Of a stretch of 64,000 nt of DNA, positions 1 through 8,484 are shown piece by piece. The stretch is from JAKAXS01 sp965279065 (lineage in GTDB: Bacteria > Pseudomonadota > Alphaproteobacteria > Rhizobiales > Hyphomicrobiaceae), in NCBI GenBank assembly GCA_965279065.1, contig OZ257134.1, forward strand, positions 2,046,001 to 2,110,000, given 5' to 3'. Below the pieces are notes generated by a model. The model was given only the letters and a program-made list of their open reading frames with translations. It was not told the DNA's origin and did no database searches. The translations under genes and the position numbers were made by a program. How positions within the stretch are numbered: the first letter of the stretch is position 1; the number at the start of each line of letters is the position of its first letter.

Positions 1-172
1 TCGCATCCCTTCGGTGCGAAGACTTGAAGCGGACACCGTCCACAGCAGGATGACACACCTCCTATGAAGGGGGGGCTGCTGCAGCGATTGGGTAGACTGC
101 TTGCCGGCCGTTGGAACGGCTGACACGGGCAGGAGTGGTAGGGACTTTCCACCCTGGCACGTGACGACCCCA
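1..172 (+). other. Structured non-coding stretch, possibly the end of an IS110-family element
   Basis: No convincing protein is encoded here. The + strand can fold into several hairpins: CAGCAG (43-48) with CTGCTG (76-81) enclosing CCTCC (58-62) with the G-run 69-75, and GCCGTT/AACGGC at 107-120. Phrases such as GGTGCGAAGACTTGA and GGATGACACACCTCC resemble, from memory, the non-coding ends of IS110-family elements, which encode a bridge RNA. That resemblance is recalled, not searched. No transposase is inside the window, so the element would lie mostly upstream. An alternative is an unrelated structured RNA belonging to the upstream gene. Confidence 0.3.
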
Positions 173-910
173 TCAAAGGCCGATGATCTCTTGCAGATCA
201 TCGGCCTTAATTTTTTGCCCATGAAGCGCGGAGGCTATGAGCGCCCCGTGCGCTCCGGCTGCGCGAGCAGCGTGAAGGTCGGCGATATCGCGCACACCCC
301 CTGCCGCATAGACATGAGCCCGCGGCGCCAGGCGCGAGATTTGCGCGATCCGCTGAAAATCCGGCCCACCACCGGAACCGACGCGCCCCAGCGTCATGAC
401 GATGACGCGCTTGGGCCAGAAGTCCGGCCGACGCAGCAGCGCGGGCGGCCCCATGAATTCGTCGCCGCGAAAGTCGAGCGACAGCACCGTCGAGTCCGGA
501 ATGGGCCGGCCGACCTGTCCGTCGGGCAGCACCTCTGACCCGATCACTGTGACGCCACCAGTTTCGCTCTCGGTGATGCAACCGGCGTCGACCCAGAATT
601 CCACCGCTGGCAGCGCCACCGCTAACGCCGGAACCAGACTGGAATTTGCGCCACGCCCCTCGATGCCATCGAGGTCGGCGATGTACATCGTCGAAAACGG
701 ATAGAGTCGGCGATATCCGCGCGCGACAGTCTCGACGGTCGGGTTCCCTTGACCGGTCCCGTCGGGGTCAGACCCATGGGTCTGACCCCAGTCCGTCACA
801 CCCCCTGCAGGGGCAAGCGGTGTCACCAACGGCTGGTAGTTCGCGCGATCGCCCGCCACCGCGCGAACCGGGATGCCGTGGCGAACGTCGATAACGGGAA
901 TGATGTGCAT
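173..910 (-). CDS. HisA/HisF-like TIM-barrel protein of the C1-cofactor gene set
   Basis: The 245-residue product begins MHIIPVIDVRHGIPVRA and has YIADLDGIEG, a later TLGRVGSGGGPDF segment and AAGGVRDIADL, the phosphate-binding pattern of HisA/HisF-type barrels. It is not a histidine gene by context. Related proteins occur in methylotroph clusters for tetrahydromethanopterin-linked C1 transfer, and its divergent neighbour (55 bp away) belongs to that group. Its exact reaction is not known to me. Two oddities stand out. About 20 extra residues (around 35-56) come from a palindromic repeat inserted in frame. The C-terminus (IKADDLQEIIGL) is encoded by the terminator hairpin at 176-216 and may not be ancestral. 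Confidence 0.65.
   Translation of the reverse strand: MHIIPVIDVRHGIPVRAVAGDRANYQPLVTPLAPAGGVTDWGQTHGSDPDGTGQGNPTVETVARGYRRLYPFSTMYIADLDGIEGRGANSSLVPALAVALPAVEFWVDAGCITESETGGVTVIGSEVLPDGQVGRPIPDSTVLSLDFRGDEFMGPPALLRRPDFWPKRVIVMTLGRVGSGGGPDFQRIAQISRLAPRAHVYAAGGVRDIADLHAARAAGAHGALIASALHGQKIKADDLQEIIGL
176..216 (+). terminator. Rho-independent terminator embedded in the 3' end of the HisA-like gene
   Basis: A perfect 14-bp stem (arms 176-189 and 195-208) with a 5-nt loop is followed by AA and six T residues on the + strand. It would stop + strand transcription arriving from the left edge. The same bases encode about the last twelve residues of the HisA-like protein on the - strand, where no T-run follows the hairpin. 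Confidence 0.75.
764..813. repeat. Palindromic repeat inserted in frame in the HisA-like gene
   Basis: Positions 764-789 form a perfect 26-bp palindrome: arms GGGGTCAGACCC and GGGTCTGACCCC around a central AT. A second palindrome, CCCCTGCAGGGG, follows at 802-813. The core GGTCAGA/TCTGACC recurs in the inverted repeat at 16225-16256. Such sequences resemble REP-type elements mobilised by RAYT transposases, but no such transposase is in the window. It interrupts the HisA-like reading frame between residues TPLAP and the conserved helix after it, without breaking the frame. Confidence 0.7.
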
Positions 911-965
911 GCGTGCCGGCTCCCGGCAGATGGTGTATCACGACGCGAATGAAGCGGGCATCAAC

Positions 966-1991
966 ATGAGCATCACGGCAGGACTGGACGTCGGCGGCGC
1001 CCACCTCAAGATCGCACGAGCCGAGACGGGCCGTGTCACTGCGGTAGAGCAGATCCCCTGCCCTCTGTGGCAAGGCATGACGCACCTGGAGCAGGCACTT
1101 GCAACCGCCCGCCCCCTGCTCGCTGGCGCGGAAACCATCGCCATCACCATGACCGGCGAACTGTCCGATCTCTTCGCCGACCGCCGCGAGGGCGTCGAGA
1201 CCCTTGTGCTGAAACTCGATGGCGAATTCGGCAGCAGAGCGCGCTACTGGATCGGCCGTCGCGGCTTTGGCACAGCTTCCGACGCGATTGCCCACTACAT
1301 GGATGTCGCCTCCACCAACTTTCTCGCCACCGCAACCCTTGTCGCGCGCCATCACGCAAACGCGTTGCTGGTCGATATGGGCTCCACCACGACCGACATC
1401 ATCGCCATCACCGACGGCGCCCCGAACGTCGTCGGCCTGACCGACGCCGACCGCCTCGCGAGCTTCGAACTGGTCTACACAGGCTTTACGCGCACCGCCG
1501 TGATGGGGGTTGCGACATCCGCCGAATTCCGCGGCCGCCGCCAAGGCCTGTGCCGAGAATATCTGGCGACGATGGCCGACGTCCGCCGCATCCTTGGCCA
1601 GCTACCCGATGGCCTCGACCAACACGCCACCGCCGACGGACGCGGCAAGTCCGTCCCCGAGAGCATCGCCCGCCTCGCCCGCATGTTCGGCCGCGATACG
1701 GCGGACGGCCTATTCGAGGATTGGAAGGCCGCCGCAGCTGTAATTGTGGAAGCCCAGCTGCTGTCGATTGCGGAAGGCTGTGAATTCGTCATTGCCCGCG
1801 CTGCAGTTCCATCAGGCGCACCCGTCGTGGTTGCAGGCATCGGCGCCAGCTTCGTCGCCCTGGACATTGCCCCCCGCTTGGGCCGGGAGGCCATCGACTT
1901 CGGCGACCTCGCGAACACTGAAGCGATTGCCACCTCAGCAGCGACCAATTGCGCACCCGCCGTCGCGGTTGCGCTATTAGCTAAGCCGTAA
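966..1991 (+). CDS. mfnF: MfnF-like H4MPT-linked C1 transfer pathway protein
   Basis: A 341-residue protein of the actin/sugar-kinase ATPase fold. It has GLDVGGAHLK (about 6-15, phosphate 1), LLVDMGSTTTDI (134-145, phosphate 2) and VVVAGIGASFVALD near residue 300 (adenosine region). This matches the family known as 'probable H4MPT-linked C1 transfer pathway protein' (COG1548). The archaeal member MfnF joins gamma-glutamyltyramine to the aminomethylfuran unit in methanofuran synthesis, so a role in methylofuran synthesis is likely. I chose ATG 966 rather than the earlier in-frame ATG at 873, because upstream codons overlap the divergent HisA-like gene and are not family-like. It overlaps prfC tail to tail by 11 bp. 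Confidence 0.75.
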   Translation: MSITAGLDVGGAHLKIARAETGRVTAVEQIPCPLWQGMTHLEQALATARPLLAGAETIAITMTGELSDLFADRREGVETLVLKLDGEFGSRARYWIGRRGFGTASDAIAHYMDVASTNFLATATLVARHHANALLVDMGSTTTDIIAITDGAPNVVGLTDADRLASFELVYTGFTRTAVMGVATSAEFRGRRQGLCREYLATMADVRRILGQLPDGLDQHATADGRGKSVPESIARLARMFGRDTADGLFEDWKAAAAVIVEAQLLSIAEGCEFVIARAAVPSGAPVVVAGIGASFVALDIAPRLGREAIDFGDLANTEAIATSAATNCAPAVAVALLAKP

Positions 1992-3627
1992 CCGTCTTCA
2001 CGTCCGCGAACTTGATCTCCGGGTTCTTGTCCGCGGTCCATTGCTGGTTATAGATCGAGGTTCCGAGGAACACCGGGTCGCCATCGAGATCGAGCGAGAT
2101 CTGCGGCCGGTACTTCGCCATGAACGCCTTCAGGGCGACAGGGTCATCGGACGTGACCCAGCGCACCGTTTCGCACGGCGCCTGTTCGAAGCCACTTTGC
2201 AGTCCATACTCGTGCTCCAGTCGGTCGGCCAGAACATCGAGCTGCAGTGCGCCTATCACGCCGACAATCGGCTGCATGCCGTCGACAGGCGTGAATAGCT
2301 GCACCACGCCCTCTTCCGCCATCTCCTGCAAGGCATCCTTGAGCTTGCGCGCCTTGATGGCGTCACCCAGTCGAATACGGCGCAGGATCTCCGGGGCAAA
2401 ACTGGGAATACCCAGGAACGTCACATCTTCGCCCTCGGTCAGCGCGTCACCGATGCGCAGCACGCCGCGATTGGGAATGCCCACGACGTCGCCCGCGAAC
2501 GCCTCTTCCGCGATCGAGCGATCCTGCGCGAAGAAGAACTGCGGCGCCGTCAGCGCCATCACCTTGCCGGTGCGCACGACCTTGGCCTTCATGCCGCGCG
2601 TCAGCTTGCCCGAGCACACCCGCATGAACGCGATACGATCGCGGTGGTTGGGATCCATGTTCGCCTGGATCTTGAATACGATGCCCGTCATGCGCGGCTC
2701 GCTGGCATCGATCGTGCGCGTCGACGCCACCTGGCTGCGCGGCGGCGGTGCGAACTTGATGAGCGCATCGATCAGATCGCGAACCCCGAAGTTGCGCAGC
2801 GCGCTGCCGAAGAACACCGGCGTCAGCGTACCCTGGCGAAATTTCTCCAGATCAAAGGTGTTGCAAACGCCCTCGACCAGAGAAATCTCCTCGCGCCAGG
2901 CGGCCGCCGCCTGCGGCTCCAGCAGTTGATCGATGGCCGGATCATCCGGTCCCGAGATCGCGATACCGTCGGCGTCCTCGTCGATCTGGCGAATGCGCGG
3001 GTTGGCGAGATCGTACGTACCCTTGAACCCGCGCCCCTGACCGATCGGCCAGACCATCGGCACAGTGTCGAGCGCCAGTGTCTTCTCGATCTCGTCGAGA
3101 AGTTCCAAGGGCTCGCGCGCCTCGCGATCCATCTTGTTGATGAACGTCACGATCGGAATGTCGCGCATGCGGCAAATCTCGAACAACTTGCGCGTACGTG
3201 CTTCGATGCCCTTGGCAGCGTCGATGACCATGATGGCGCTGTCGACCGCCGTCAGCGTGCGATAGGTGTGGTCGGAGAAGTCTTCGTGGCCCGGCGTATC
3301 CAGTAGGTTGAACACAGCGCCGCCGTACTCGAACGTCATTACCGACGTCACGACGGAAATGCCGCGCGACTTTTCGATCGCCATCCAATCCGATCGTGTC
3401 GATTGCCCACCCTTCTTCGCCTTCACCTGGCCCGCCAGCTGAATGGCGCCGCCAAGCAACAGCAGCTTTTCCGTAAGCGTCGTCTTGCCGGCGTCGGGAT
3501 GCGAAATGATGGCGAACGTCCGCCGCCGCGCAATCTCCCGCGCCAGTCCGGTTTGCGCCCCCGTTTTCTGCGGCGCCGCGGCTGCCCCTGCCGTGGCGGC
3601 CACGGCCTGATCGTCTTGCATCGTCAA
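1981..3627 (-). CDS. prfC: Peptide chain release factor 3
   Basis: A 548-residue translational GTPase. It has the P-loop SHPDAGKTT (42-50), DTPGHEDF (110-117), NKMDRE (164-169) and the RF3-typical PNRGVLRIGDAL segment in domain II. RF3 uses GTP to recycle RF1/RF2 from the ribosome after peptide release. The family is usually about 525-530 residues; the extra length is an Ala-rich N-terminal tail before the G domain. A few further ATG codons lie in this tail, so the start could be slightly later. The gene converges on mfnF with 11 bp of overlap. Confidence 0.95.
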   Translation of the reverse strand: MTMQDDQAVAATAGAAAAPQKTGAQTGLAREIARRRTFAIISHPDAGKTTLTEKLLLLGGAIQLAGQVKAKKGGQSTRSDWMAIEKSRGISVVTSVMTFEYGGAVFNLLDTPGHEDFSDHTYRTLTAVDSAIMVIDAAKGIEARTRKLFEICRMRDIPIVTFINKMDREAREPLELLDEIEKTLALDTVPMVWPIGQGRGFKGTYDLANPRIRQIDEDADGIAISGPDDPAIDQLLEPQAAAAWREEISLVEGVCNTFDLEKFRQGTLTPVFFGSALRNFGVRDLIDALIKFAPPPRSQVASTRTIDASEPRMTGIVFKIQANMDPNHRDRIAFMRVCSGKLTRGMKAKVVRTGKVMALTAPQFFFAQDRSIAEEAFAGDVVGIPNRGVLRIGDALTEGEDVTFLGIPSFAPEILRRIRLGDAIKARKLKDALQEMAEEGVVQLFTPVDGMQPIVGVIGALQLDVLADRLEHEYGLQSGFEQAPCETVRWVTSDDPVALKAFMAKYRPQISLDLDGDPVFLGTSIYNQQWTADKNPEIKFADVKTVTA

Positions 3628-3809
3628 TTGCCTGTCGTTGTTTGGGGTGCCTATAGCACCGTTCGCGCCGCTGCGACATTCCTGTGACCCGAGACCACTT
3701 AAGGCGCCTATTTACGCTGCGCGGACCGGGCGCGGCGCGCTGCGGCGCGAAAGTGCTAGTGTCCGCGCGCGCGGGAACCGGACCGGCCGTCCCGCGCTTC
3801 GAGGACACG

Positions 3810-4994
3810 ATGTTCACCGCACGCCTCCACACCACGATTCATGAGATTCCGCAGGAAACCTGGGATTCGTTTTTCCCCGGCGACGCGGAAGGCTGGGCGT
3901 ACTACGCCGCATGTGAGGAAGCGCCGTTGGCCGGCTTCGACGTGGCATATGTGGCCGTCTCCGACGCCGCAGGCAAGGTCGTCGCCGCCGCACCCGTTTT
4001 CCACACGCAGCACGAACTGTACGCTTCCATCAGCGGACCCATCCGCCGGGCACTGGACGCCGTCGCCAGGCGCATTCCCCGCTTCCTGTCGCTGGGAGTC
4101 ACCGGCCTCGGCTCACCGCAGGTCGACCGCTGTCACATCGGCCTCGACGCGACGCTTGCGCGCGATGAAAGGCTTGCCGCCATGCGCGCCCTGCTCGGCG
4201 CCCTGGACGACGCCAGCCGAACCCATCGCAACAAGTTGCTCGCCGTCAAAGACCTGGAGGATACCGTCGCTCCCGAGATCAGTGAGGCCCTGCAGGCATT
4301 CGGTTTCGCCAAGATCCGCAGCCTGCCCAACGCCTATCTCGATCTCCCCTTCGCCAGCTGGGAGATGTTCCTGAAGTCGCATTCCAGGTCATCCTCACGC
4401 TACTTCTCGCGCAAGGAACGTACGCTCGAACGCATGCGGCTGGAGTATCGTGAGGAGATCGGCGACCTGTCGCCCAAACTGCACGCCCTTTACGAACAGA
4501 CGCGCGGCCAGTCGAAAGGCGACTATGGTGCCTTCGAAACCCTGCACCCCGCCTTCTTTGACGCGGTGAAACGTTATTGCGGCGACCGCGCGCAGTTCAT
4601 GCTGTGCTGGCTCGATGATGACCTCGTCGGCTTCCAGCTGCTGATGGTCGGCGACAAGGAGCTGTCGGGCAAGGTCATTGGCATGAACTACGCCGTCGCG
4701 CGCGAACTCAACCTGTACTTCGTCAACATCAACCAGGCGGTCCGCCTCGCCATCAAGCGCCGCATACCGCACGTACGCATGGGCAACACGGCGTACGCGG
4801 TGAAGATGGTTTACGGCGCCCGCCTGGCGACGCACTGGATCTACTTCAAGCACCGCAGCGCCGTCGTGAACGCGCTCTTGAAGAAACTTGCGCCCCTCAT
4901 CGACTACGAACGCAACGACCCCGACCTCATCAAGATCCGCAAGGACCAGGCGGAAAAGGCTGCTGCGGAAAAAGCACCCGCAGATAAGCCCTAG
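3810..4994 (+). CDS. FemAB/BioF2-like acyltransferase (GNAT superfamily)
   Basis: A 394-residue soluble protein. The middle and C-terminal parts (SHSRSSSRYFSRKERTLERM, then a GDRAQFMLCWLDDDLVGFQLLM strand pair and GMNYAVARELNLYFVNINQAV) look like the CoA-binding half of FemAB/BioF2-type acyltransferases. The tail is Lys/Ala-rich. Substrate is unknown; family members modify peptidoglycan, lipids or polysaccharide. ATG 3810 was chosen because the earlier in-frame codons (from 3684) read like intergenic DNA and no conserved segment precedes MFTARLH. Confidence 0.5.
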   Translation: MFTARLHTTIHEIPQETWDSFFPGDAEGWAYYAACEEAPLAGFDVAYVAVSDAAGKVVAAAPVFHTQHELYASISGPIRRALDAVARRIPRFLSLGVTGLGSPQVDRCHIGLDATLARDERLAAMRALLGALDDASRTHRNKLLAVKDLEDTVAPEISEALQAFGFAKIRSLPNAYLDLPFASWEMFLKSHSRSSSRYFSRKERTLERMRLEYREEIGDLSPKLHALYEQTRGQSKGDYGAFETLHPAFFDAVKRYCGDRAQFMLCWLDDDLVGFQLLMVGDKELSGKVIGMNYAVARELNLYFVNINQAVRLAIKRRIPHVRMGNTAYAVKMVYGARLATHWIYFKHRSAVVNALLKKLAPLIDYERNDPDLIKIRKDQAEKAAAEKAPADKP

Positions 4995-5003
4995 CCCCAA
5001 GCC

Positions 5004-5903
5004 TCAGAGCGAGCGCTCGTAGCGGTCCATACGCGGGCCGGGCAGCGGGCTGTCATCGTTGCGGTTGCCGCCACCGGGTGCGTTGTCGCGATCGCGTTCG
5101 CGATTGTCGTCATACGTCCGTGGCTGATGACCCGCACCCGGCCCATCCGTCCGTGCCTCGCCGGACGACCGCACCGGCGGCACGAACATGCTCGACGCCG
5201 AGCACAGCTTGCGCTGGTTCTCGTTCCGGCCGCAGCTGCGCGGCTCACCCTGCTTGGTCAGGCAAATGCGCACGTCCTGCAGCCGGTTGCGGCTGCCGCC
5301 GCATGACACGACGATCTGATCCCGTTTCAGCTGCTTGTTTTCCGCGAGGAACTCGTCGACGAGGTCTTCCGGAGAAATGCTCTGCTGTTCGAACGGATTG
5401 ATGTAGCGCGACGGAATCTTGATCGACCGAAACAGCCGTTCGCCCAATTCGAAGTACCGCGATGGCGCAAGCCCGGAGCAAGTCCCGTGCTTGCGATACT
5501 CATGGATGATGAGCGGTTTCGACGGCATCACGTCCATCGCGTCCGATATTACATTGTCCGGCACGTAGGGACGCTGCCCAATCTGGCAATCGCCAGGGAA
5601 ACCGCGTTCGTATTGCGGCCACAGTCCATGCAGCACGAAATTGTAGCGCCGGCCGTCGCGCCGGTTGCACTGCGTATCGTCGTCACGTTGCGTCGAAGCG
5701 CAGTGCGACGGGCTCCAGGACAGCACGAGGGCGTAGTAATCGAACTCTCCCGCAACATTGCGGCCGCCACCGCCACCACGCTCGTTGTCGTTGTCATACC
5801 GGTCATAGCGATTGTCGTAGCGCTGCGCCGACGCAGGCACGACCGCTGCACTCAGCAACGACAGTATGGCGGCGGCAATCAGCACGAGGCGCGAAGTGAA
5901 CAT
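5004..5903 (-). CDS. Secreted ribonuclease T2-family protein
   Basis: A 299-residue product with an N-terminal signal peptide (MFTSRLVLIAAAILSLL...ASA) and a Tyr/Asp/Arg-rich linker. Both RNase T2 active-site blocks are present: FVLHGLWPQY (89-98) and HEYRKHGTC (134-142). The catalytic histidines and lysine are therefore kept, and the enzyme should cleave RNA in the periplasm or outside the cell. Several Cys residues fit the family's disulfides. The C-terminal 60 residues are low-complexity. Start at 5903 follows an AGGA-like site; the longer frame from 5960 has no support. Confidence 0.85.
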   Translation of the reverse strand: MFTSRLVLIAAAILSLLSAAVVPASAQRYDNRYDRYDNDNERGGGGGRNVAGEFDYYALVLSWSPSHCASTQRDDDTQCNRRDGRRYNFVLHGLWPQYERGFPGDCQIGQRPYVPDNVISDAMDVMPSKPLIIHEYRKHGTCSGLAPSRYFELGERLFRSIKIPSRYINPFEQQSISPEDLVDEFLAENKQLKRDQIVVSCGGSRNRLQDVRICLTKQGEPRSCGRNENQRKLCSASSMFVPPVRSSGEARTDGPGAGHQPRTYDDNRERDRDNAPGGGNRNDDSPLPGPRMDRYERSL

Positions 5904-6018
5904 ACCAAAGTCCTCGGAGCGACCGCGCATCGGCGGCAGGCATAAAACCGGCGCTAACATAACGGCTGCCGACCCGTCAGCAATGCCTCTCGAGCTTAAA
6001 ATTCAGCAATGTCCGGCG

Positions 6019-6723
6019 TCAGACCGTCTTGTCGCCGTAAAGGCACAAGTCGTTGATCCGGCAGCTGGGACACTCTGGGCGCCGCGCCTTGCACACGTAG
6101 CGCCCGTGCAGGATCAGCCAGTGGTGTGCCGGCACGCCATACTCCGGCGGAATGACCCGCAGAAGATCCGCCTCGACCTCAAGCGGGGTCTTTCCGGACG
6201 ACAGCCCCGTCCGGTTGGCGACCCGGAACACGTGCGTATCGACAGCCATCGTCGCCGCCCCGAACGCCACGTTCATCACGACATTCGCCGTCTTGCGCCC
6301 CACCCCCGGCAGTTCCTCCAGCACGTCGCGATCCCGCGGCACGACGCTGCCGTGCCGCTCGATCAGCAGCCGCGATAGCGCGACGACGTTCTTGGCCTTG
6401 TTCCGGTAAAGGCCGATCGTCTTGACGAACTCCCTGACCCGGTCTTCGCCCAGCGCCAGCATCTTCTCCGGCGTGTCCGCCGCCGCAAAAAGCGCCCGCG
6501 TCGCTTTGTTGACGCCCGCGTCCGTCGCCTGTGCCGACAGCACGACAGCAACCAGCAGCGTAAAGGGGTTACTGTGCTCCAGCTCCCCCTTGGGATTGGG
6601 CTCCCGCTGCGCAAAGCGCCGGAAGATCTCGGCGATCGCCGGCGCGGTCAGCCGCGTGCTGCGCCGCCGCACGGCCGGTTTGGGTCTGACTTTCGCCTTT
6701 GCGGCGGGACGGATAACGGTCAT
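6019..6723 (-). CDS. nth: Endonuclease III (DNA glycosylase/AP lyase)
   Basis: A 234-residue HhH-GPD protein. The helix-hairpin-helix reads LPGVGRKTA (138-146) with catalytic Lys144; the catalytic Asp is D162 in VDTHV. Four cysteines at 211, 218, 221 and 227 give the C-X6-C-X2-C-X5-C pattern of the [4Fe-4S] cluster. It removes oxidised pyrimidines in base-excision repair. ATG 6723 gives a normal family length; the open frame continues upstream to 7224 but that part is antisense to the divergent DUF2244 gene. Confidence 0.95.
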   Translation of the reverse strand: MTVIRPAAKAKVRPKPAVRRRSTRLTAPAIAEIFRRFAQREPNPKGELEHSNPFTLLVAVVLSAQATDAGVNKATRALFAAADTPEKMLALGEDRVREFVKTIGLYRNKAKNVVALSRLLIERHGSVVPRDRDVLEELPGVGRKTANVVMNVAFGAATMAVDTHVFRVANRTGLSSGKTPLEVEADLLRVIPPEYGVPAHHWLILHGRYVCKARRPECPSCRINDLCLYGDKTV

Positions 6724-6771
6724 CGCAAGCCCGGCTTTGACAACGCAGGTGTTCGTTCCTAGGATTTCTGC

Positions 6772-7266
6772 ATGGACGATCAACGAGCCACAACGCAAGA
6801 GGCGTTCCGCGCCGTCCTGCATCCGCATCGCTCCCTGTCCCCGCGCGGATTTCTCATCCTGATGAGTGCAATTGGCGCGGTCAGCTTCGTCACCGGCCTC
6901 GCTTTCCTGATGATGGGCGCCTGGCCCGTGCTCGGCTTCTGCGGTCTGGATGTCGGCTTGGTTTACGTCGCCTTCAAGCTCAATTATCGCGCTGGCCGCG
7001 CCCATGAGATCGTCGAGCTGACGCCGGACATTCTTCGCGTCACCCGCGTCGCGGCCGGCGGATCCTCCCAGCGTTTTGAGTTCAACCCTTACTGGGCCCG
7101 GGTGAAGCTGGCGCAATGGCCAGACGGGCGTACCGACCTCAAGATCGCTTCTCACGGCCGGGAGTTTTCCTTCGGCCGACTGCTCAACGACGACGAGCGG
7201 CGCGATTTCGCGAACGCCCTGCAACAGGCCCTGCAGAACGCGCGCGGCGCCGCCGCAACGACTTGA
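6772..7266 (+). CDS. DUF2244 membrane protein
   Basis: A 164-residue protein with two adjacent hydrophobic helices (about 28-68: FLILMSAIGAVSFVTGLAFLM and VLGFCGLDVGLVYVAF), then a soluble domain with FNPYWARVKL and FGRLLNDDERRDFANAL. This is the layout of DUF2244 proteins found widely in alphaproteobacteria. Function is not known. It is divergent from nth, with 48 bp between the starts, so promoters for both must overlap there. Confidence 0.8.
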   Translation: MDDQRATTQEAFRAVLHPHRSLSPRGFLILMSAIGAVSFVTGLAFLMMGAWPVLGFCGLDVGLVYVAFKLNYRAGRAHEIVELTPDILRVTRVAAGGSSQRFEFNPYWARVKLAQWPDGRTDLKIASHGREFSFGRLLNDDERRDFANALQQALQNARGAAATT

Positions 7267-7272
7267 AGGCCT

Positions 7273-7782
7273 TTAGCCCTTCACCAGCATCAGCGAGAGC
7301 CCGACCAGTGTGCTGTTGTGGAACTGGATTTCCACCAGCTGTTTGGGCCCGCGCGCCATGATGTCCATGTTCGCCTGAAGATCGGTACCCTTGATCTCGA
7401 CGCGGAACCCCGTCGGCGTGATCTGCCCGGTCAGGTCGCCGTTCATGTTGCGGACGGTCTCTGTCCACTTGCCGGTCAGCTCAGTACCGTTCTGCTGCAA
7501 CTCGCTCAGAACCTCGATATTGCCGCTCGCCGAAGCACAGCGAATGTTCTGCTTGAGCTGGCCCGGCGTCTCCGTCCGCAGATACGTGACACGGCACTTC
7601 ACGTTCTCAAACTTGCTTTCCGCAAAGCCCAGACGACCCTCTCCGGTCCAACGGCCGACGAGTTGATCGAGTGTCGTGGTTGGCGCCTGGGGGGTGGCAG
7701 GCTCGGCCGCCACCGGGCCAAGGGTTAGCCAACCTGCGGCAGCCACACCGCAAACGAGCGAGACGAAAGACCTCAGAGCCAT
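7273..7782 (-). CDS. Secreted protein of unknown function
   Basis: A 169-residue product with a signal peptide (cleavage likely after VAAEPA, residues about 24-27). The mature part, starting TTLDQLVGRWTGEGRL, is predicted to be mostly beta-strand, with GQLKQNIRC and WTETVRNMNGDLTGQI segments. It resembles small lipocalin-like periplasmic proteins, but I do not recognise the family. It ends 6 bp from the convergent DUF2244 gene. Confidence 0.65.
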   Translation of the reverse strand: MALRSFVSLVCGVAAAGWLTLGPVAAEPATPQAPTTTLDQLVGRWTGEGRLGFAESKFENVKCRVTYLRTETPGQLKQNIRCASASGNIEVLSELQQNGTELTGKWTETVRNMNGDLTGQITPTGFRVEIKGTDLQANMDIMARGPKQLVEIQFHNSTLVGLSLMLVKG

Positions 7783-8067
7783 GTCAGTGCTCCCAAGTGT
7801 GCACTGCGCACACAGCCGATTGATTCCTTAGTTTCAAGAAATTGAGCACGCACATTGTTCCCGCGCCAGCGCAGCGCAGCAACGGTCGCTGAGGAATTTC
7901 GTCACATATTGAACGAAATGCCCCCCTAGCCAAAACATTGGCTGGACATGAAGCGCAGGGAGCAGCGCCACTCGCTCCCCGCTCGGGGATGACGCGGAGC
8001 CCCGATGGCGATATGGTTACAGTGCGGGCGTCTTGGGCATCGCCCGCAGACTACAGGGGTAGATCGT

Positions 8068-8466
8068 ATGAGTTTTGTTGCCGGCCAGAGCTGGGCCTAT
8101 CGTGCGCCGCAGGGATTTGAATCCTCGCGCATCGTCATTGGCGCCATCGTGCGCTTCGAAGACCGCGAAAGCATCGTTTGCGTCAGCGTCCTCGACGCGC
8201 CGCGCAATCGCACGGCCGGGCTTGGCGATACCGTCACCATTCCCTTCGTTCCGTTGTCAGAAAGCGCCTTTGCCGCCACGGTGACCGCACTGGCAGCCGA
8301 CGAGGAGGAAGTGCCGGATGCGTTCTCCACGCAGCTGCAGGCTTGGTCCGTGGACGATCGCGGTCTGGCCGTATTCACCGTGCCGTTCTTGGGCTTCGTG
8401 GACCAGATGATGTCCATGCAGGTGGCGGCGATCGCCGGCCAGCAGCAATCGGCACCGGCCGCCTGA
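8068..8466 (+). CDS. Conserved small cytosolic protein of unknown function
   Basis: A 132-residue protein starting MSFVAGQSWAYRAPQGFESSRIVIGAIVRFED. No signal peptide or membrane segment is visible; the pattern suggests a small beta-barrel fold. ATG 8068 follows an AGGGG-like ribosome site; the frame is open from 8005 but that extension is not family-like. No function is assigned. Confidence 0.65.
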   Translation: MSFVAGQSWAYRAPQGFESSRIVIGAIVRFEDRESIVCVSVLDAPRNRTAGLGDTVTIPFVPLSESAFAATVTALAADEEEVPDAFSTQLQAWSVDDRGLAVFTVPFLGFVDQMMSMQVAAIAGQQQSAPAA

Positions 8467-8484
8467 GTAACCCGCGATCTTGTC

